Shown here: piece after piece, positions 18,597 through 26,781 of the stretch
How the letters are laid out: every line of letters starts with the position of its first letter
Position numbering within the stretch: the stretch's first letter is position 1
NCBI GenBank assembly: GCA_017652345.1
Contig: JAGCBE010000113.1
Span: 14,214-78,213, forward strand
Source of the DNA: Methanobrevibacter sp.
GTDB lineage: Archaea > Methanobacteriota > Methanobacteria > Methanobacteriales > Methanobacteriaceae
DNA length: 64,000 nucleotides
Direction: 5' to 3'
Made by a program: the position numbers and the translations under genes
Notes under the pieces: model-generated
Database searches by the model: none
The model's input: only the letters and a program-made list of their open reading frames with translations
Told to the model about the DNA's origin: nothing

Positions 18597-18626
18597 TAGC
18601 TATGGGAGTAACATCTCCCATAGCTA
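18597..18626 (+). promoter_or_regulatory. Perfect 12-bp RNA hairpin between polymerase and modification cluster
   Basis: TAGCTATGGGAG (18597-18608) and CTCCCATAGCTA (18615-18626) with a 6-base loop. There is no T run after it, so it is not a normal terminator; it could be an RNA-stability or processing element in front of the deazaguanine genes. Confidence 0.65.
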
Positions 18627-18647
18627 ACTATAAAGAGGTGATGAAGT

Positions 18648-19568
18648 TTGGCTTTTGATTTTTATTTTGCTGGAAGTCAGTGTGAAGAAGCAACACAAGT
18701 AATGATAAAACTAAATGCAAATGTTTTAAAGTCTTACATTAACGAACAGAAACAAATTTCAGAATGGTTTGATAGAAAAGATAAAGGTTGGACCGGTAAG
18801 TTACTAATTGATAACGGCGCATTTACTGTCCATCGACAAGGTGGCGAGATAAACATTGACGAATATATTCAGTGGTTAAACACTAATGATAGGTATATAG
18901 ATTATGCTATAGCACTGGATAATATTCCCGGTAAATGGGGAAGAAAAAGAACTTACGAGGAATTAAAGAATTCCCCAATAATCACATGGCAAAATTATGT
19001 TTATATGTGCGAAAAATGCAATAATCCTTTTAAGTTATTGCCCGTGTTTCACCAAGGAGAAGAGTTTAAGTATTTAAAACAAATAGTTAATCATAAAATC
19101 AATGGTGAATATGTAAAGTATATTTGTATTTCTGGAAACAAGGAATTAACTAACAAACAACGAGAAAAATGGTATGCAGAGTGTTATACCGTTATAAAGG
19201 AAAGTCCGAATCCAAATGTAAAGGTTCATTGCTTGGGTAGTGCAACAATCTCAAATGCGGTTAAGTTTCCATTTACAAGTATGGATGCGACTTCTTGGAT
19301 TATGACAGGTGCGAACGGCGGTATTCTTACTGATTTTGGAGTTGTTAAAGTAAGTAAAGAATCTGCAGGTGACGTTGACAATATCAAAAACTGTCCTCAA
19401 GCAGTTGTTGATTTTGTTAATAAGCAGTGCGATCAATATGGTATTACCTTGGAACAACTTCAAGAAAGTTACAAGAACCGAATGTGCATGAATGTTCATT
19501 ACTTATATAATACAAGCCAAAAAACAAATTATAATGGTAAGTTAATTAAGGTAAATAAACTTTTTTAA
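18648..19568 (+). CDS. dpdA: DpdA-like tRNA-guanine transglycosylase family protein acting on DNA
   Basis: 306 residues from TTG 18648, seven bases after GAGGTG. The sequence fits the TIM-barrel TGT/DpdA superfamily: KLLIDNGAFTVHRQGG corresponds to the DSGxF-type active-site strand, DYAIALDNIPGKW carries a candidate nucleophile Asp, and SMDATSWIMTGANGGI the conserved late motif. Phage and genomic-island DpdA enzymes exchange guanine in DNA for preQ0. Here the gene directly precedes queC, with queD, queE and folE nearby, so the whole route to preQ0 is in the same stretch. That context makes DNA, rather than tRNA, the likely substrate. There is no Cys3-His zinc site of bacterial Tgt that I can see. 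Assignment is by motif and context. Confidence 0.75.
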   Translation: MAFDFYFAGSQCEEATQVMIKLNANVLKSYINEQKQISEWFDRKDKGWTGKLLIDNGAFTVHRQGGEINIDEYIQWLNTNDRYIDYAIALDNIPGKWGRKRTYEELKNSPIITWQNYVYMCEKCNNPFKLLPVFHQGEEFKYLKQIVNHKINGEYVKYICISGNKELTNKQREKWYAECYTVIKESPNPNVKVHCLGSATISNAVKFPFTSMDATSWIMTGANGGILTDFGVVKVSKESAGDVDNIKNCPQAVVDFVNKQCDQYGITLEQLQESYKNRMCMNVHYLYNTSQKTNYNGKLIKVNKLF

Positions 19569-19579
19569 GGAGTTTAATT

Positions 19580-20275
19580 ATGAAAAAAGTTCTTTTATAT
19601 AGTGGTGGAATGGATAGCTGGTTAATCAATAAACTAGAAAAACCGGATGTAAAATTGTTTGTTGATTTAGGTACCAAAAGTACTCAAGGTGAAATTAAAA
19701 AGTTGGACAAAGATGTTATCGTGTTTCCATTAAAGGATTTAGGTACTTTGGAAAGAAAAGAAACCGATTTTATTCTTCCACTTAGAAATCTTTATTTAAT
19801 TTCTTTAGCAACTAATTATGGAGAGCATATTATCTTAGGTGCTACTAAAACTGATGCTACCTACGATAAGACATACGAGTTTGCAGAAAAGTTAGAAGAT
19901 CTTTTAAACTATATGTGGTTACCGCAAAAATGGACACCCGGTAAAAAAATTAAGGTAGATGTTCATTATCGCGAATATACCAAATCAGACTTACTTAGAA
20001 TGTATATTGAACAAGGTGGTACATGGGAAGAAGCTTACGAAAAATCTTATAGCTGTTATAAAACAACGGAAGATAATCACGAATGTTATAATTGTAGACC
20101 TTGTTTTTTAAAGTTAATGGCGTTTATTGACAACGGTATTGATATTGGAACGGAACGGTTACGGAAGTATCTCCCTTATATTAACCAAAAGTTAGAAGAG
20201 TACAAAGATGTGTGGGGAGACAGACTGTATAAGAAAGAAGATTATGAGAAAGTTAAAAGAATGGCCGAAAGATAA
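19580..20275 (+). CDS. queC: QueC, 7-cyano-7-deazaguanine (preQ0) synthase
   Basis: 231 residues, AAGGAG before ATG 19580. PP-loop SGGMDS at residues 8-13, ILPLRNLYLISLA typical of QueC, and a C-terminal zinc site SCYKTTEDNHECYNCRPC (four Cys). The enzyme converts 7-carboxy-7-deazaguanine with ammonia and ATP to preQ0. It lies 12 bases after the dpdA-like gene and overlaps the HAD gene by 32 bases. Confidence 0.92.
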   Translation: MKKVLLYSGGMDSWLINKLEKPDVKLFVDLGTKSTQGEIKKLDKDVIVFPLKDLGTLERKETDFILPLRNLYLISLATNYGEHIILGATKTDATYDKTYEFAEKLEDLLNYMWLPQKWTPGKKIKVDVHYREYTKSDLLRMYIEQGGTWEEAYEKSYSCYKTTEDNHECYNCRPCFLKLMAFIDNGIDIGTERLRKYLPYINQKLEEYKDVWGDRLYKKEDYEKVKRMAER

Positions 20276-20606
20276 AAAAATTATAGCGGTTGACTTTGAT
20301 GGTACAATAACTAAAAAGGATAATAGGTTTTGGACAGGACGAAATTCTTATGTAAATGACGTTATGGAACCTAATCTTGAGATTATTGAATCATTAAAGT
20401 TAAATCGCAATAATATATATTTAATTCTTTGGTCCTGTAGAAAAGGAAAAGCATTAAGAGATGCTATTAAGTTCTGTAATAATTACGACTTATATTTCGA
20501 CGCAGTAAACAAGAATATCGTGTGTTACCCATCAAGCAGAAAAATAATGGCCGATATTTATATTGATGATAAATCTTGCTATTTAAATTGGGTTCAAAAA
20601 CTTTAA
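20244..20606 (+). CDS. Small HAD-superfamily phosphatase
   Basis: 120 residues from ATG 20244, inside the end of queC; the ribosome site is weak. Motif I is IIAVDFDGTITKK (nucleophile and acid/base Asp), motif II is probably LILWSCR, and the C-terminal MADIYIDDKSC gives the metal-binding Asp pair. No cap domain is present at this length, so it could act on a nucleotide or a small phosphorylated metabolite. Its place inside the deazaguanine operon suggests a substrate linked to the modified base or its precursor; this is inference. Confidence 0.72.
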   Translation: MRKLKEWPKDKKIIAVDFDGTITKKDNRFWTGRNSYVNDVMEPNLEIIESLKLNRNNIYLILWSCRKGKALRDAIKFCNNYDLYFDAVNKNIVCYPSSRKIMADIYIDDKSCYLNWVQKL

Positions 20607-20621
20607 GTTAGGAGATTTACT

Positions 20622-21380
20622 ATGAAGAACCTTGTTATTATTGGTGCAGGTGGAAGTATTGCAAGAGAGCTTGCAAAACATTTACATAATGATTATACCA
20701 TATACGGTATATCGTATGAAGATGTAGATAAGGATTATGTTGATTATTACACTTCAATTGTATCTGGAATTGATATTACGGATACTAAAAAATACGAAGA
20801 AACGTGCAAAAATATTACGAATAATCTTGATAGATTGGATGGAATTGTTTTTGCAAGTGGTGTAACTATTCCCGGAGACATTAAAACAATTACGGAAGAA
20901 CAATGGAACAGGTCTATAGACATTAACCTAAAAGGTTACTGGTTAACTTTTAAGAATTTTTACGATATTTTAATCAAAAGTCCGGGTTGCTCGATTGTTC
21001 AAATAAACAGTAAAACAGGTAAAAAGGGAAGTTATAAGAATTCCGCTTACACTGCTAGTAAATTTGGTGGTATTGGTCTTACACAGTCAATGGCTCTTGA
21101 ACTTGTGGAGTTTGGTGTTAGAGTTAATTGTGTTTGCCCAGGTAACGTGTTTGAGAGTAAAACATGGAGTGACCCCAATCACGGTCTATTCCTCGAGTAC
21201 GCAAAAACACAGAACTTAACTCCAGACAAGGTACGAGAAAAGTATACAAATCTAGTACCTATGAAGAGAAGTTGTAAGTACCAAGATATTGCAAATGTAG
21301 TCGAGTTTTTGCTTAGTGAAAAAAGTAGTTATATGACAGGTCAGGCCATAAATATTACCGGTGGTCAACAATTATTCTAA
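20622..21380 (+). CDS. Short-chain dehydrogenase/reductase, sorbitol-6-phosphate dehydrogenase (SrlD)-like
   Basis: 252 residues, AGGAG site before ATG 20622. A Rossmann start VIIGAGGSIARELAKHL, NSKTG (catalytic Ser) and SAYTASKFGGIGLTQSMALE (Y-x3-K) are all present. From about residue 135 to the end it reads very like E. coli SrlD as I remember it, including LTPDKVREKYTNLVPMKR and TGQAINITGGQQLF. SrlD converts sorbitol-6-phosphate and fructose-6-phosphate using NAD. In a phage deazaguanine operon such an enzyme is unexpected: it may act on a sugar or side chain, or be an unrelated metabolic gene. Catalytic residues are intact. Confidence 0.82.
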   Translation: MKNLVIIGAGGSIARELAKHLHNDYTIYGISYEDVDKDYVDYYTSIVSGIDITDTKKYEETCKNITNNLDRLDGIVFASGVTIPGDIKTITEEQWNRSIDINLKGYWLTFKNFYDILIKSPGCSIVQINSKTGKKGSYKNSAYTASKFGGIGLTQSMALELVEFGVRVNCVCPGNVFESKTWSDPNHGLFLEYAKTQNLTPDKVREKYTNLVPMKRSCKYQDIANVVEFLLSEKSSYMTGQAINITGGQQLF

Positions 21381-21392
21381 AAGGGGTTTGTT

Positions 21393-21767
21393 ATGGAAAA
21401 TCTAAGAGACGTGCAGGATAAAACTCCAGAAAAAGTATATGTGACATGGGAGGATGTAGAAAAATTCATACAAGATTTAAAGGTTTATTTGGATATAAAT
21501 TCTTTTACAGGAGTATATGGTCCAGCTAGGGGAGGACTTATTTTCGCAGTTATGATTTCACACAAATACAATATGCCTTTTCTTGGAGCGCCTCAAACAG
21601 GTTGTTTATGTATTGACGATATTTGTGATACTGGAGATACCGCACTGGCTTGGAGAAATAAAGGTTACACTGTTGCAACAATGTTTTATAAAAAGGGCTC
21701 TAAGGTAGTTCCTGATTATTGGGTACAGGAAAAAGAAGATAAGTGGATTGTATTCCCTTGGGAGTAA
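21393..21767 (+). CDS. Type I phosphoribosyltransferase-like protein
   Basis: 124 residues, AAAAGGGGTTTGTT before ATG 21393. GVYGPARGGLIFAVMIS resembles the flexible start of purine PRTases and CLCIDDICDTGDTA is the 13-residue PRPP-binding motif. The C-terminal part is shorter than in bacterial xanthine/hypoxanthine PRTases. It could link a base, maybe a deazapurine, to ribose-5-phosphate or recycle released guanine from the DpdA exchange; the latter is my inference. Last gene before the next promoter. Confidence 0.78.
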   Translation: MENLRDVQDKTPEKVYVTWEDVEKFIQDLKVYLDINSFTGVYGPARGGLIFAVMISHKYNMPFLGAPQTGCLCIDDICDTGDTALAWRNKGYTVATMFYKKGSKVVPDYWVQEKEDKWIVFPWE

Positions 21768-21805
21768 TTAAAACATATAATTATTAGATTTTATTCGCAA
21801 ACTAC

Positions 21806-21834
21806 TTGACAACTTAGCAAAAAAGTGTTATACT
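21806..21834 (+). promoter_or_regulatory. Promoter of the queD-queE-folE operon
   Basis: TTGACA (21806-21811), 17 bases, TATACT (21829-21834) preceded by TGT. The second half of the preQ0 route and the clamp/recombination genes follow without another clear promoter until 30597. Confidence 0.92.
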
Positions 21835-21885
21835 ATAGATAGGAAGTGTTAAGAGCTTTCTAAATAACACGAGGAGGTATTATAA

Positions 21886-22344
21886 TTGGAAAGAATTAGT
21901 GTATGTAGGAATATTGAGTTTGAAGCAGCTCATATGTTGGAGGGATATAACGGCGGTTGTGGTTCACTCCATGGACATTCCTATAAAATTAGTATGATTA
22001 TATCTTGTCCAGAAAATGTGCGGAAAAATAATGATTTTGGGTTTGTGTTAGATTTCAAAGAGCTTAATAAAGTTTTGAATGATAATGTTCCAGATCATAT
22101 GTTTATGTATAATAAGAATAATGGGGAAGACACGGTAGAAGGTCAGATCGTTAAGATTCTTAAACAGAATAATCTAAGATTGTGGGCGTTTAATAATACT
22201 CCATCCGCAGAAAATATGGTTAAAGAGCTTGCAGAAAATTTCCAACAGGTTTTTGACAATCTTTATCCAGAAAAGGATATTAAAGTGGATGAACTTAGAT
22301 TGTGGGAAACAACAAATTCTCATTCAATTTGGAAAAGAGGATAA
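21886..22344 (+). CDS. queD: QueD, 6-carboxy-5,6,7,8-tetrahydropterin synthase
   Basis: 152 residues starting with TTG 21886, eight bases after GAGGAGG. The zinc His and catalytic Cys-His pattern is visible: FEAAHMLEGYNG, then GCGSLHGHSYKI (Cys and HxH). FVLDFKELNKVLND and ending VDELRLWETTNS (catalytic Glu) agree with the 6-pyruvoyl-tetrahydropterin synthase/QueD family. It turns 7,8-dihydroneopterin triphosphate into carboxytetrahydropterin, the second step to preQ0. Confidence 0.93.
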   Translation: MERISVCRNIEFEAAHMLEGYNGGCGSLHGHSYKISMIISCPENVRKNNDFGFVLDFKELNKVLNDNVPDHMFMYNKNNGEDTVEGQIVKILKQNNLRLWAFNNTPSAENMVKELAENFQQVFDNLYPEKDIKVDELRLWETTNSHSIWKRG

Positions 22345-22346
22345 CT

Positions 22347-23045
22347 ATGAAAATAGTTGAGTTATTTAAATCAATTGAGGGTGAGGGTATTAGAACAGGT
22401 AGAGTTGCAACCTTCATTCGGGGATTTGGGTGTAATTGTCATTGTGTTTATTGTGACAGCTTATATGCTATTGAAGGTAAATATGCGAATCAGTATCCTG
22501 ATATGTCAGTTGAAGAAATTGTGAATAAATGTAAGGAGTTTAGAACCCCTTATGTAACATTCACCGGTGGAGAACCACTTATCCAACCACAAGCAAAAGA
22601 ACTTATTGAGACACTTCTTGAAGAAGGTTTTGAAGTTAATGTGGAAACAAATGGAGCAGTAGATATTGCACCATTTAAAAAGGAACTTCTTACAAATCTT
22701 ACACCGTACCCCTACGATAAGTTGATTTTTACTATTGATTATAAATCATTATCAAGTGGTGAGAATGACAAAATGATTCCAAAGAATTTCACAGAAAATC
22801 TTTCAAGCAATGATGTTGTGAAATTTGTAGTGGGTACTAAGGAAGATTTAGAGGATATGAAACATTGGGTTGGTATTATTAAGGAGAATTCTGTAGAATT
22901 TCCTCATATCTTCGTAAGTCCTATTTTTGGAATGATTGATCCTAAAGATATTGTAGAATATCTCAAAGATAATGATTTGTTTGAAGTTCGTATGCAACTA
23001 CAAATTCATAAATTTATTTGGCCCAGTGATATGAAAGGAGTTTAA
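22347..23045 (+). CDS. queE: QueE, 7-carboxy-7-deazaguanine synthase (radical SAM)
   Basis: 232 residues from ATG 22347, two bases after the queD stop. KSIEGEGIRTGRVATFIRG and the cluster CNCHCVYC (Cx3Cx2C, as GCNCHCVYCDS) are typical of QueE; TFTGGEPLIQ is the SAM-binding GGE motif and VNVETNGAV follows as expected. It rearranges carboxytetrahydropterin to 7-carboxy-7-deazaguanine. An earlier in-frame ATG at 22302 lies within queD and has no ribosome site. Confidence 0.95.
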   Translation: MKIVELFKSIEGEGIRTGRVATFIRGFGCNCHCVYCDSLYAIEGKYANQYPDMSVEEIVNKCKEFRTPYVTFTGGEPLIQPQAKELIETLLEEGFEVNVETNGAVDIAPFKKELLTNLTPYPYDKLIFTIDYKSLSSGENDKMIPKNFTENLSSNDVVKFVVGTKEDLEDMKHWVGIIKENSVEFPHIFVSPIFGMIDPKDIVEYLKDNDLFEVRMQLQIHKFIWPSDMKGV

Positions 23046-23051
23046 TGTCTT

Positions 23052-23642
23052 ATGCCCGAGAAGAAAAAAATCAACAAAAAGTTAATCGAGAAAAGTATTA
23101 AAAATATTCTAATTGCTTTAGGTGATGACCCAGAACGAGAAGGTCTTATTGATACACCTAAAAGAGTAGCGAAGATGTATGAAGAAGTATTTGAAGGAAT
23201 GCTTTATACAAATGATGAAATTGCATCTATGTTTGATAAATGCTTTGAAGACACAACCATGGGAGACCTTGTTATTGTAGATGATATTCCAATTTTTAGT
23301 TACTGTGAACATCATATGGCATTGATGTACGATCTTTCTGTAACCGTCGCATATCTTCCAAATAGGAAAGTTATTGGACTTTCTAAAATTGCCAGAATTG
23401 CCGACATGGTTGGTAAGAGATTACAACTTCAGGAACGTATTGGAAGTGATATAATGGAGATTATGCAAAAAGTTCTTGAAACTGAAAATGTCGCTGTTAT
23501 TATTCAAGGAAGACATAGTTGTATGTCTGCAAGAGGTATTAAAAAACCTAGTATTACAAGAACTTGTGCCTTGGGAGGAGAATTTAGAACTAATTCTTCA
23601 CTGAGACAAGAGTTATATGCAAACACCACACATAAAAAGTAA
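23052..23642 (+). CDS. folE: FolE, GTP cyclohydrolase I
   Basis: 196 residues from ATG 23052. [21 protein letters not shown], the zinc ligands in [10 protein letters not shown] and the late [12 protein letters not shown] segment (zinc Cys) are all present, and [12 protein letters not shown] closes the domain. The enzyme opens GTP to dihydroneopterin triphosphate, the first step toward preQ0 (and folate). Having folE in the phage means the route can run from GTP without host pterin supply. Confidence 0.96.
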   Translation: MPEKKKINKKLIEKSIKNILIALGDDPEREGLIDTPKRVAKMYEEVFEGMLYTNDEIASMFDKCFEDTTMGDLVIVDDIPIFSYCEHHMALMYDLSVTVAYLPNRKVIGLSKIARIADMVGKRLQLQERIGSDIMEIMQKVLETENVAVIIQGRHSCMSARGIKKPSITRTCALGGEFRTNSSLRQELYANTTHKK

Positions 23643-23667
23643 CATATAAATAGGAGGAAATTAAAAC

Positions 23668-24765
23668 ATGAGTCAATTTGCAGTAAGTACAAAAGTGCTA
23701 CAAGGAATTGTAAACAAAGCAATTAAAGCTGCTTCAAACAGTAAGTTTAGTGCAATTACAAGTTTGATGAACGTAGTTGTTGAAAACGGTAAGATCAGTA
23801 TTACAACAACAGACTGTAATAACTATCTTACTATTTCAGATTCTATTATTTCTGGAGAAGAAACAACATTTACAGTTGGTGTTGATCTTTTCTCAAAGTT
23901 AGTGTCAAAAACAAGTGTAGAAAATATTAAAATCACTGTATCTGATGATGAAATTTCATTCCAAGGTAATGGTACTTATAAGATTCCAATTCAGCTTGAC
24001 GTTGATGGTTCCCCAATCAAGTATCCGAAACACGAAATCAATAATCCAGATTATGCTGGAACAATTAAGAATTCAGTTATTAAAAATATTATCTTCCACA
24101 ATAAACCATCGCTCGCAGTTACAATGGAGGCACCTTACTTAACTGGGTATCTTTGTAATGTTCATAATGTTATTTCAGCAGACACTTTTAATATTTGTTC
24201 TAATGAGCTTTCAACTTTCGCACAAAACCTTCTAGTTCCTCCGATTGTGTTTGAGCTTCTTAGTATGTCATCTGAAGAAGATATTAACTATAAGGTGCTA
24301 GATAAAAGTGTTATCTTTGAAACAACTAATATGAAACTGTATTCTGTAATGCAAGACGGTATTGAGGATTACCCTGTAGATGCAATTACAGGACTTTGTG
24401 ACGCAGAGTATACTTCAAATTGTGTACTTCCCAAAACAGCATTACTTAGCATTATTGATAGACTTTCAATTTTCATTAGTGACAATGATCAGAACGGGTT
24501 GTATTTTACATTTACTGAAAAAGGTATTACCATCGAGTCTACAAATGGTAATGGTGTAGAGACACTTCCATATCAAGGTAGCGAAAACTTTAAGAACTAT
24601 TCTTGCTGCATTGGTGTGGAAGCACTTAGAAAACAGATTTCTGCACATCTCGGTGAATCTATCAATATGTATTATGGAAATGAGAAGATGATAATGATTA
24701 GAGACGAGAATGTGACTCAAATCATTTCACTTCTTGACGACCCAAGAACGATGGGAGAAGAATAA
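23668..24765 (+). CDS. dnaN: DNA polymerase sliding clamp (DnaN-like)
   Basis: 365 residues, TAGGAGG in front of ATG 23668. Length, the three-fold beta/alpha arrangement and segments such as FAVSTKVLQGIVNKAIKAAS, TTFTVGVDLFSKLVSK, and the C-terminal MIMIRDENVTQIISLLDDPR fit the beta clamp. It would tether the polymerase at 16232-18589 and be loaded by the proteins at 36354-39173. The stop overlaps the next start (TAATG). Confidence 0.85.
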   Translation: MSQFAVSTKVLQGIVNKAIKAASNSKFSAITSLMNVVVENGKISITTTDCNNYLTISDSIISGEETTFTVGVDLFSKLVSKTSVENIKITVSDDEISFQGNGTYKIPIQLDVDGSPIKYPKHEINNPDYAGTIKNSVIKNIIFHNKPSLAVTMEAPYLTGYLCNVHNVISADTFNICSNELSTFAQNLLVPPIVFELLSMSSEEDINYKVLDKSVIFETTNMKLYSVMQDGIEDYPVDAITGLCDAEYTSNCVLPKTALLSIIDRLSIFISDNDQNGLYFTFTEKGITIESTNGNGVETLPYQGSENFKNYSCCIGVEALRKQISAHLGESINMYYGNEKMIMIRDENVTQIISLLDDPRTMGEE

Positions 24766-25754
24766 TGGCAAAGGCAAACGCTTTATTCAATATTAAGCGT
24801 ATGTTAAACGAAAGTGAAAAGGATACCCCTATTGAGGTATCCTTTTTACAAGATTTAAATTATACGCTTAGACAGATGAACACATGGTCATCAGGTTACT
24901 ATTTTAAGGAAGTAAGTAATGAAAAGAATCCAGAGTTATTTGATACATCTGAAGGAAAAACTGTAAATGTAGTAACTTTAGAAACACTTCCAGAAAAGTG
25001 TAATAAAGAACACGTTTATGAAGATAATCATGTTCTGTATCATACTAATGATCAGAAATATTATATCGGTGTTTTTTCAGATGGTAAGCCATCTAGAAGA
25101 TATAAGCCCTCTGATATGCATTGTTTAAGATCTATGTACTATCAAATTATTGGAGCAGATCCAGATGAAGAGCAACAAAAGTCAGGCGACTTTTATGGTA
25201 TTTGTGAAAGTGGAACAGACAGACATCTCAGAGTACAAACCGCAATTTCCTTAATGAGAAAATATGGTGTAGATTGTGATTATGTAGATGTTGAAGAATA
25301 CATTAAAGAAAACAATTTACAACACCTTGTTGTGGAAAAGAAAAAGCAGTATGAGACAAAAGTATACGACAAAAACAGGAACATTATATTTTTGTGTGAT
25401 GGTATATTAAAATATAAGGGTCAGTATTTTGTGTTCGAGTTCAAGACGGAATCGTCTTATAAGTGGATAAATAGGGAAAGTGTTGATGATTCACACAAGT
25501 ATCAAGCATATACTTATTCTTTAGAACTTGGAATCGACAAGGTATTATTCATTTATGAGAATAGAGATATTTGTACTAAGAAACCTTTTATTCTAATTGT
25601 TACGAACGAAAACAAACAATTCATTGAGAATAGAATTAAGAACTGTGATTCTTATGTAAATCAAAAAATCACACCTCCAATAGAAGCAAGTGTTACGAAA
25701 AAGAATTGCCAGTATTGTTCCTATAAAAAACAATGTAAGGTTGATGGTAAATGA
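24765..25754 (+). CDS. RecB/Cas4-like PD-(D/E)XK nuclease, probable Fe-S protein
   Basis: 329 residues. The nuclease core is FLCDGILKYKGQYFVFEFKT (D...ExK), followed by KYQAYTYSLELGIDKVLFIYE, the QxxxY motif of RecB nucleases. A Cys near the start of the domain (MHCLRSMYYQ) and the C-terminal CQYCSYKKQC match the four-Cys iron-sulfur arrangement of Cas4/AddB-type nucleases. It could process DNA ends in recombination-dependent replication. Neighbours are the clamp, RecU and RecA. No Cas1/Cas2 or CRISPR is nearby, so it is not part of a CRISPR system. Confidence 0.82.
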   Translation: MAKANALFNIKRMLNESEKDTPIEVSFLQDLNYTLRQMNTWSSGYYFKEVSNEKNPELFDTSEGKTVNVVTLETLPEKCNKEHVYEDNHVLYHTNDQKYYIGVFSDGKPSRRYKPSDMHCLRSMYYQIIGADPDEEQQKSGDFYGICESGTDRHLRVQTAISLMRKYGVDCDYVDVEEYIKENNLQHLVVEKKKQYETKVYDKNRNIIFLCDGILKYKGQYFVFEFKTESSYKWINRESVDDSHKYQAYTYSLELGIDKVLFIYENRDICTKKPFILIVTNENKQFIENRIKNCDSYVNQKITPPIEASVTKKNCQYCSYKKQCKVDGK

Positions 25755-26257
25755 ATAAAACAAACCGAGGAAAAGACTTCGAAACTGAGATAAGAAAATG
25801 TTTAGAAATTTTACCAAATGTTTCATTTGATAGACTTCCTGACCCAATGGCAGGTTATTCAGGAGTAAAAAACATCTGTGATTTCTCTATGTATAATTAT
25901 CCACATATGTTTTTTCTAGAATGTAAATCATTGTATGGAAATACATTGAATTATAAAGGCGCAATAACACAGAATCAGTGGGATGGAATGTTTGAAAAAA
26001 GTAAGATTAAAGGATGCATCGCAGGAGTTTGTGTTTGGTTTATTGACTATGATGTTACTGCATTTGTAAAAATACAGGACCTACATGATCATAAAAACTC
26101 TGGCGCAAAGTCTTTAAATATTGAAAACATAACATCAAATGAATCTATACCACATATACTAATAGACGGGATTAAGAAAAGAGTTATGTTTAACTATTTT
26201 GGTGAATCTTTTTTGAAGAAGTTACATAAACTTGCGCTAGAGCAATGGGGGTGTTGA
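25751..26257 (+). CDS. recU: RecU-like Holliday junction resolvase
   Basis: 168 residues, overlapping the previous gene by four bases (ATGA). NRGKDFETEIRKCLE, RLPDPMAGYSGVKNICDFSM and FFLECKSLYGNTLNYKGAI (D...ExK) follow RecU of Firmicutes closely, with QNQWDGM after them. RecU cuts four-way junctions formed in recombination and replication restart. It is followed directly by a gene of unknown function and recA. Confidence 0.9.
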   Translation: MNKTNRGKDFETEIRKCLEILPNVSFDRLPDPMAGYSGVKNICDFSMYNYPHMFFLECKSLYGNTLNYKGAITQNQWDGMFEKSKIKGCIAGVCVWFIDYDVTAFVKIQDLHDHKNSGAKSLNIENITSNESIPHILIDGIKKRVMFNYFGESFLKKLHKLALEQWGC

Positions 26258-26258
26258 T

Positions 26259-26780
26259 ATGACAATAGACTTTGATTTGGTTAAAGACGCCTTAGAAAAG
26301 TCAGAGGAAGACGCAAAACACATTGAGGAAATTGTTGATAACATTGTAAATTCGTGTTGTGATAAATTGGACAATTACATTGAATATGTTGTAAAAGATT
26401 TATTAAACCAGGAAGATTACAGTCTAACAAACGCAGAGTTGGATGACATTATTATGACAATACCTACAATGTTATATTTTGTTGGCACGCAGCAGGAAAA
26501 ACTAGGTGTTAAGCGTGATGTATCAAAACAGAAAAGATCATTGGTGTTTAATGAGGAGCTTGCAAAAGCAGAAGGTACACAAGGGCTTAGAAAAGCATTC
26601 GCTGAGAATAAAGTATTCTATGAAACAATGGTAACATATGTCTTTGAAAACGCATATGATATTATATCCTCAAAAGTCTCAGCTGCAACAGAGGTTTTAC
26701 AAAGTGCAAAAAAGATAATGTCTAGAAGAATAACTGAAACAGAGTTATCTAAAATAACTCCAAATAAGGAGAAGTGGTAA
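26259..26780 (+). CDS. Hypothetical helical protein in the recombination operon
   Basis: 173 residues, start ATG 26259 one base after recU. Mostly alpha-helical and acidic at the start (FDLVKDALEKSEEDAKHIEE), with a Lys-rich middle (LGVKRDVSKQKR). No family recognised. Its tight fit between recU and recA suggests a recombination or DNA-binding accessory role, but nothing in the sequence shows this directly. Confidence 0.7.
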   Translation: MTIDFDLVKDALEKSEEDAKHIEEIVDNIVNSCCDKLDNYIEYVVKDLLNQEDYSLTNAELDDIIMTIPTMLYFVGTQQEKLGVKRDVSKQKRSLVFNEELAKAEGTQGLRKAFAENKVFYETMVTYVFENAYDIISSKVSAATEVLQSAKKIMSRRITETELSKITPNKEKW

Positions 26781-26781
26781 A

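Noticed and set aside
24765..25754. Cas4-like nuclease as sign of a CRISPR system
   Set aside because: No repeat array, Cas1 or Cas2 in the window; the neighbours are recombination genes.
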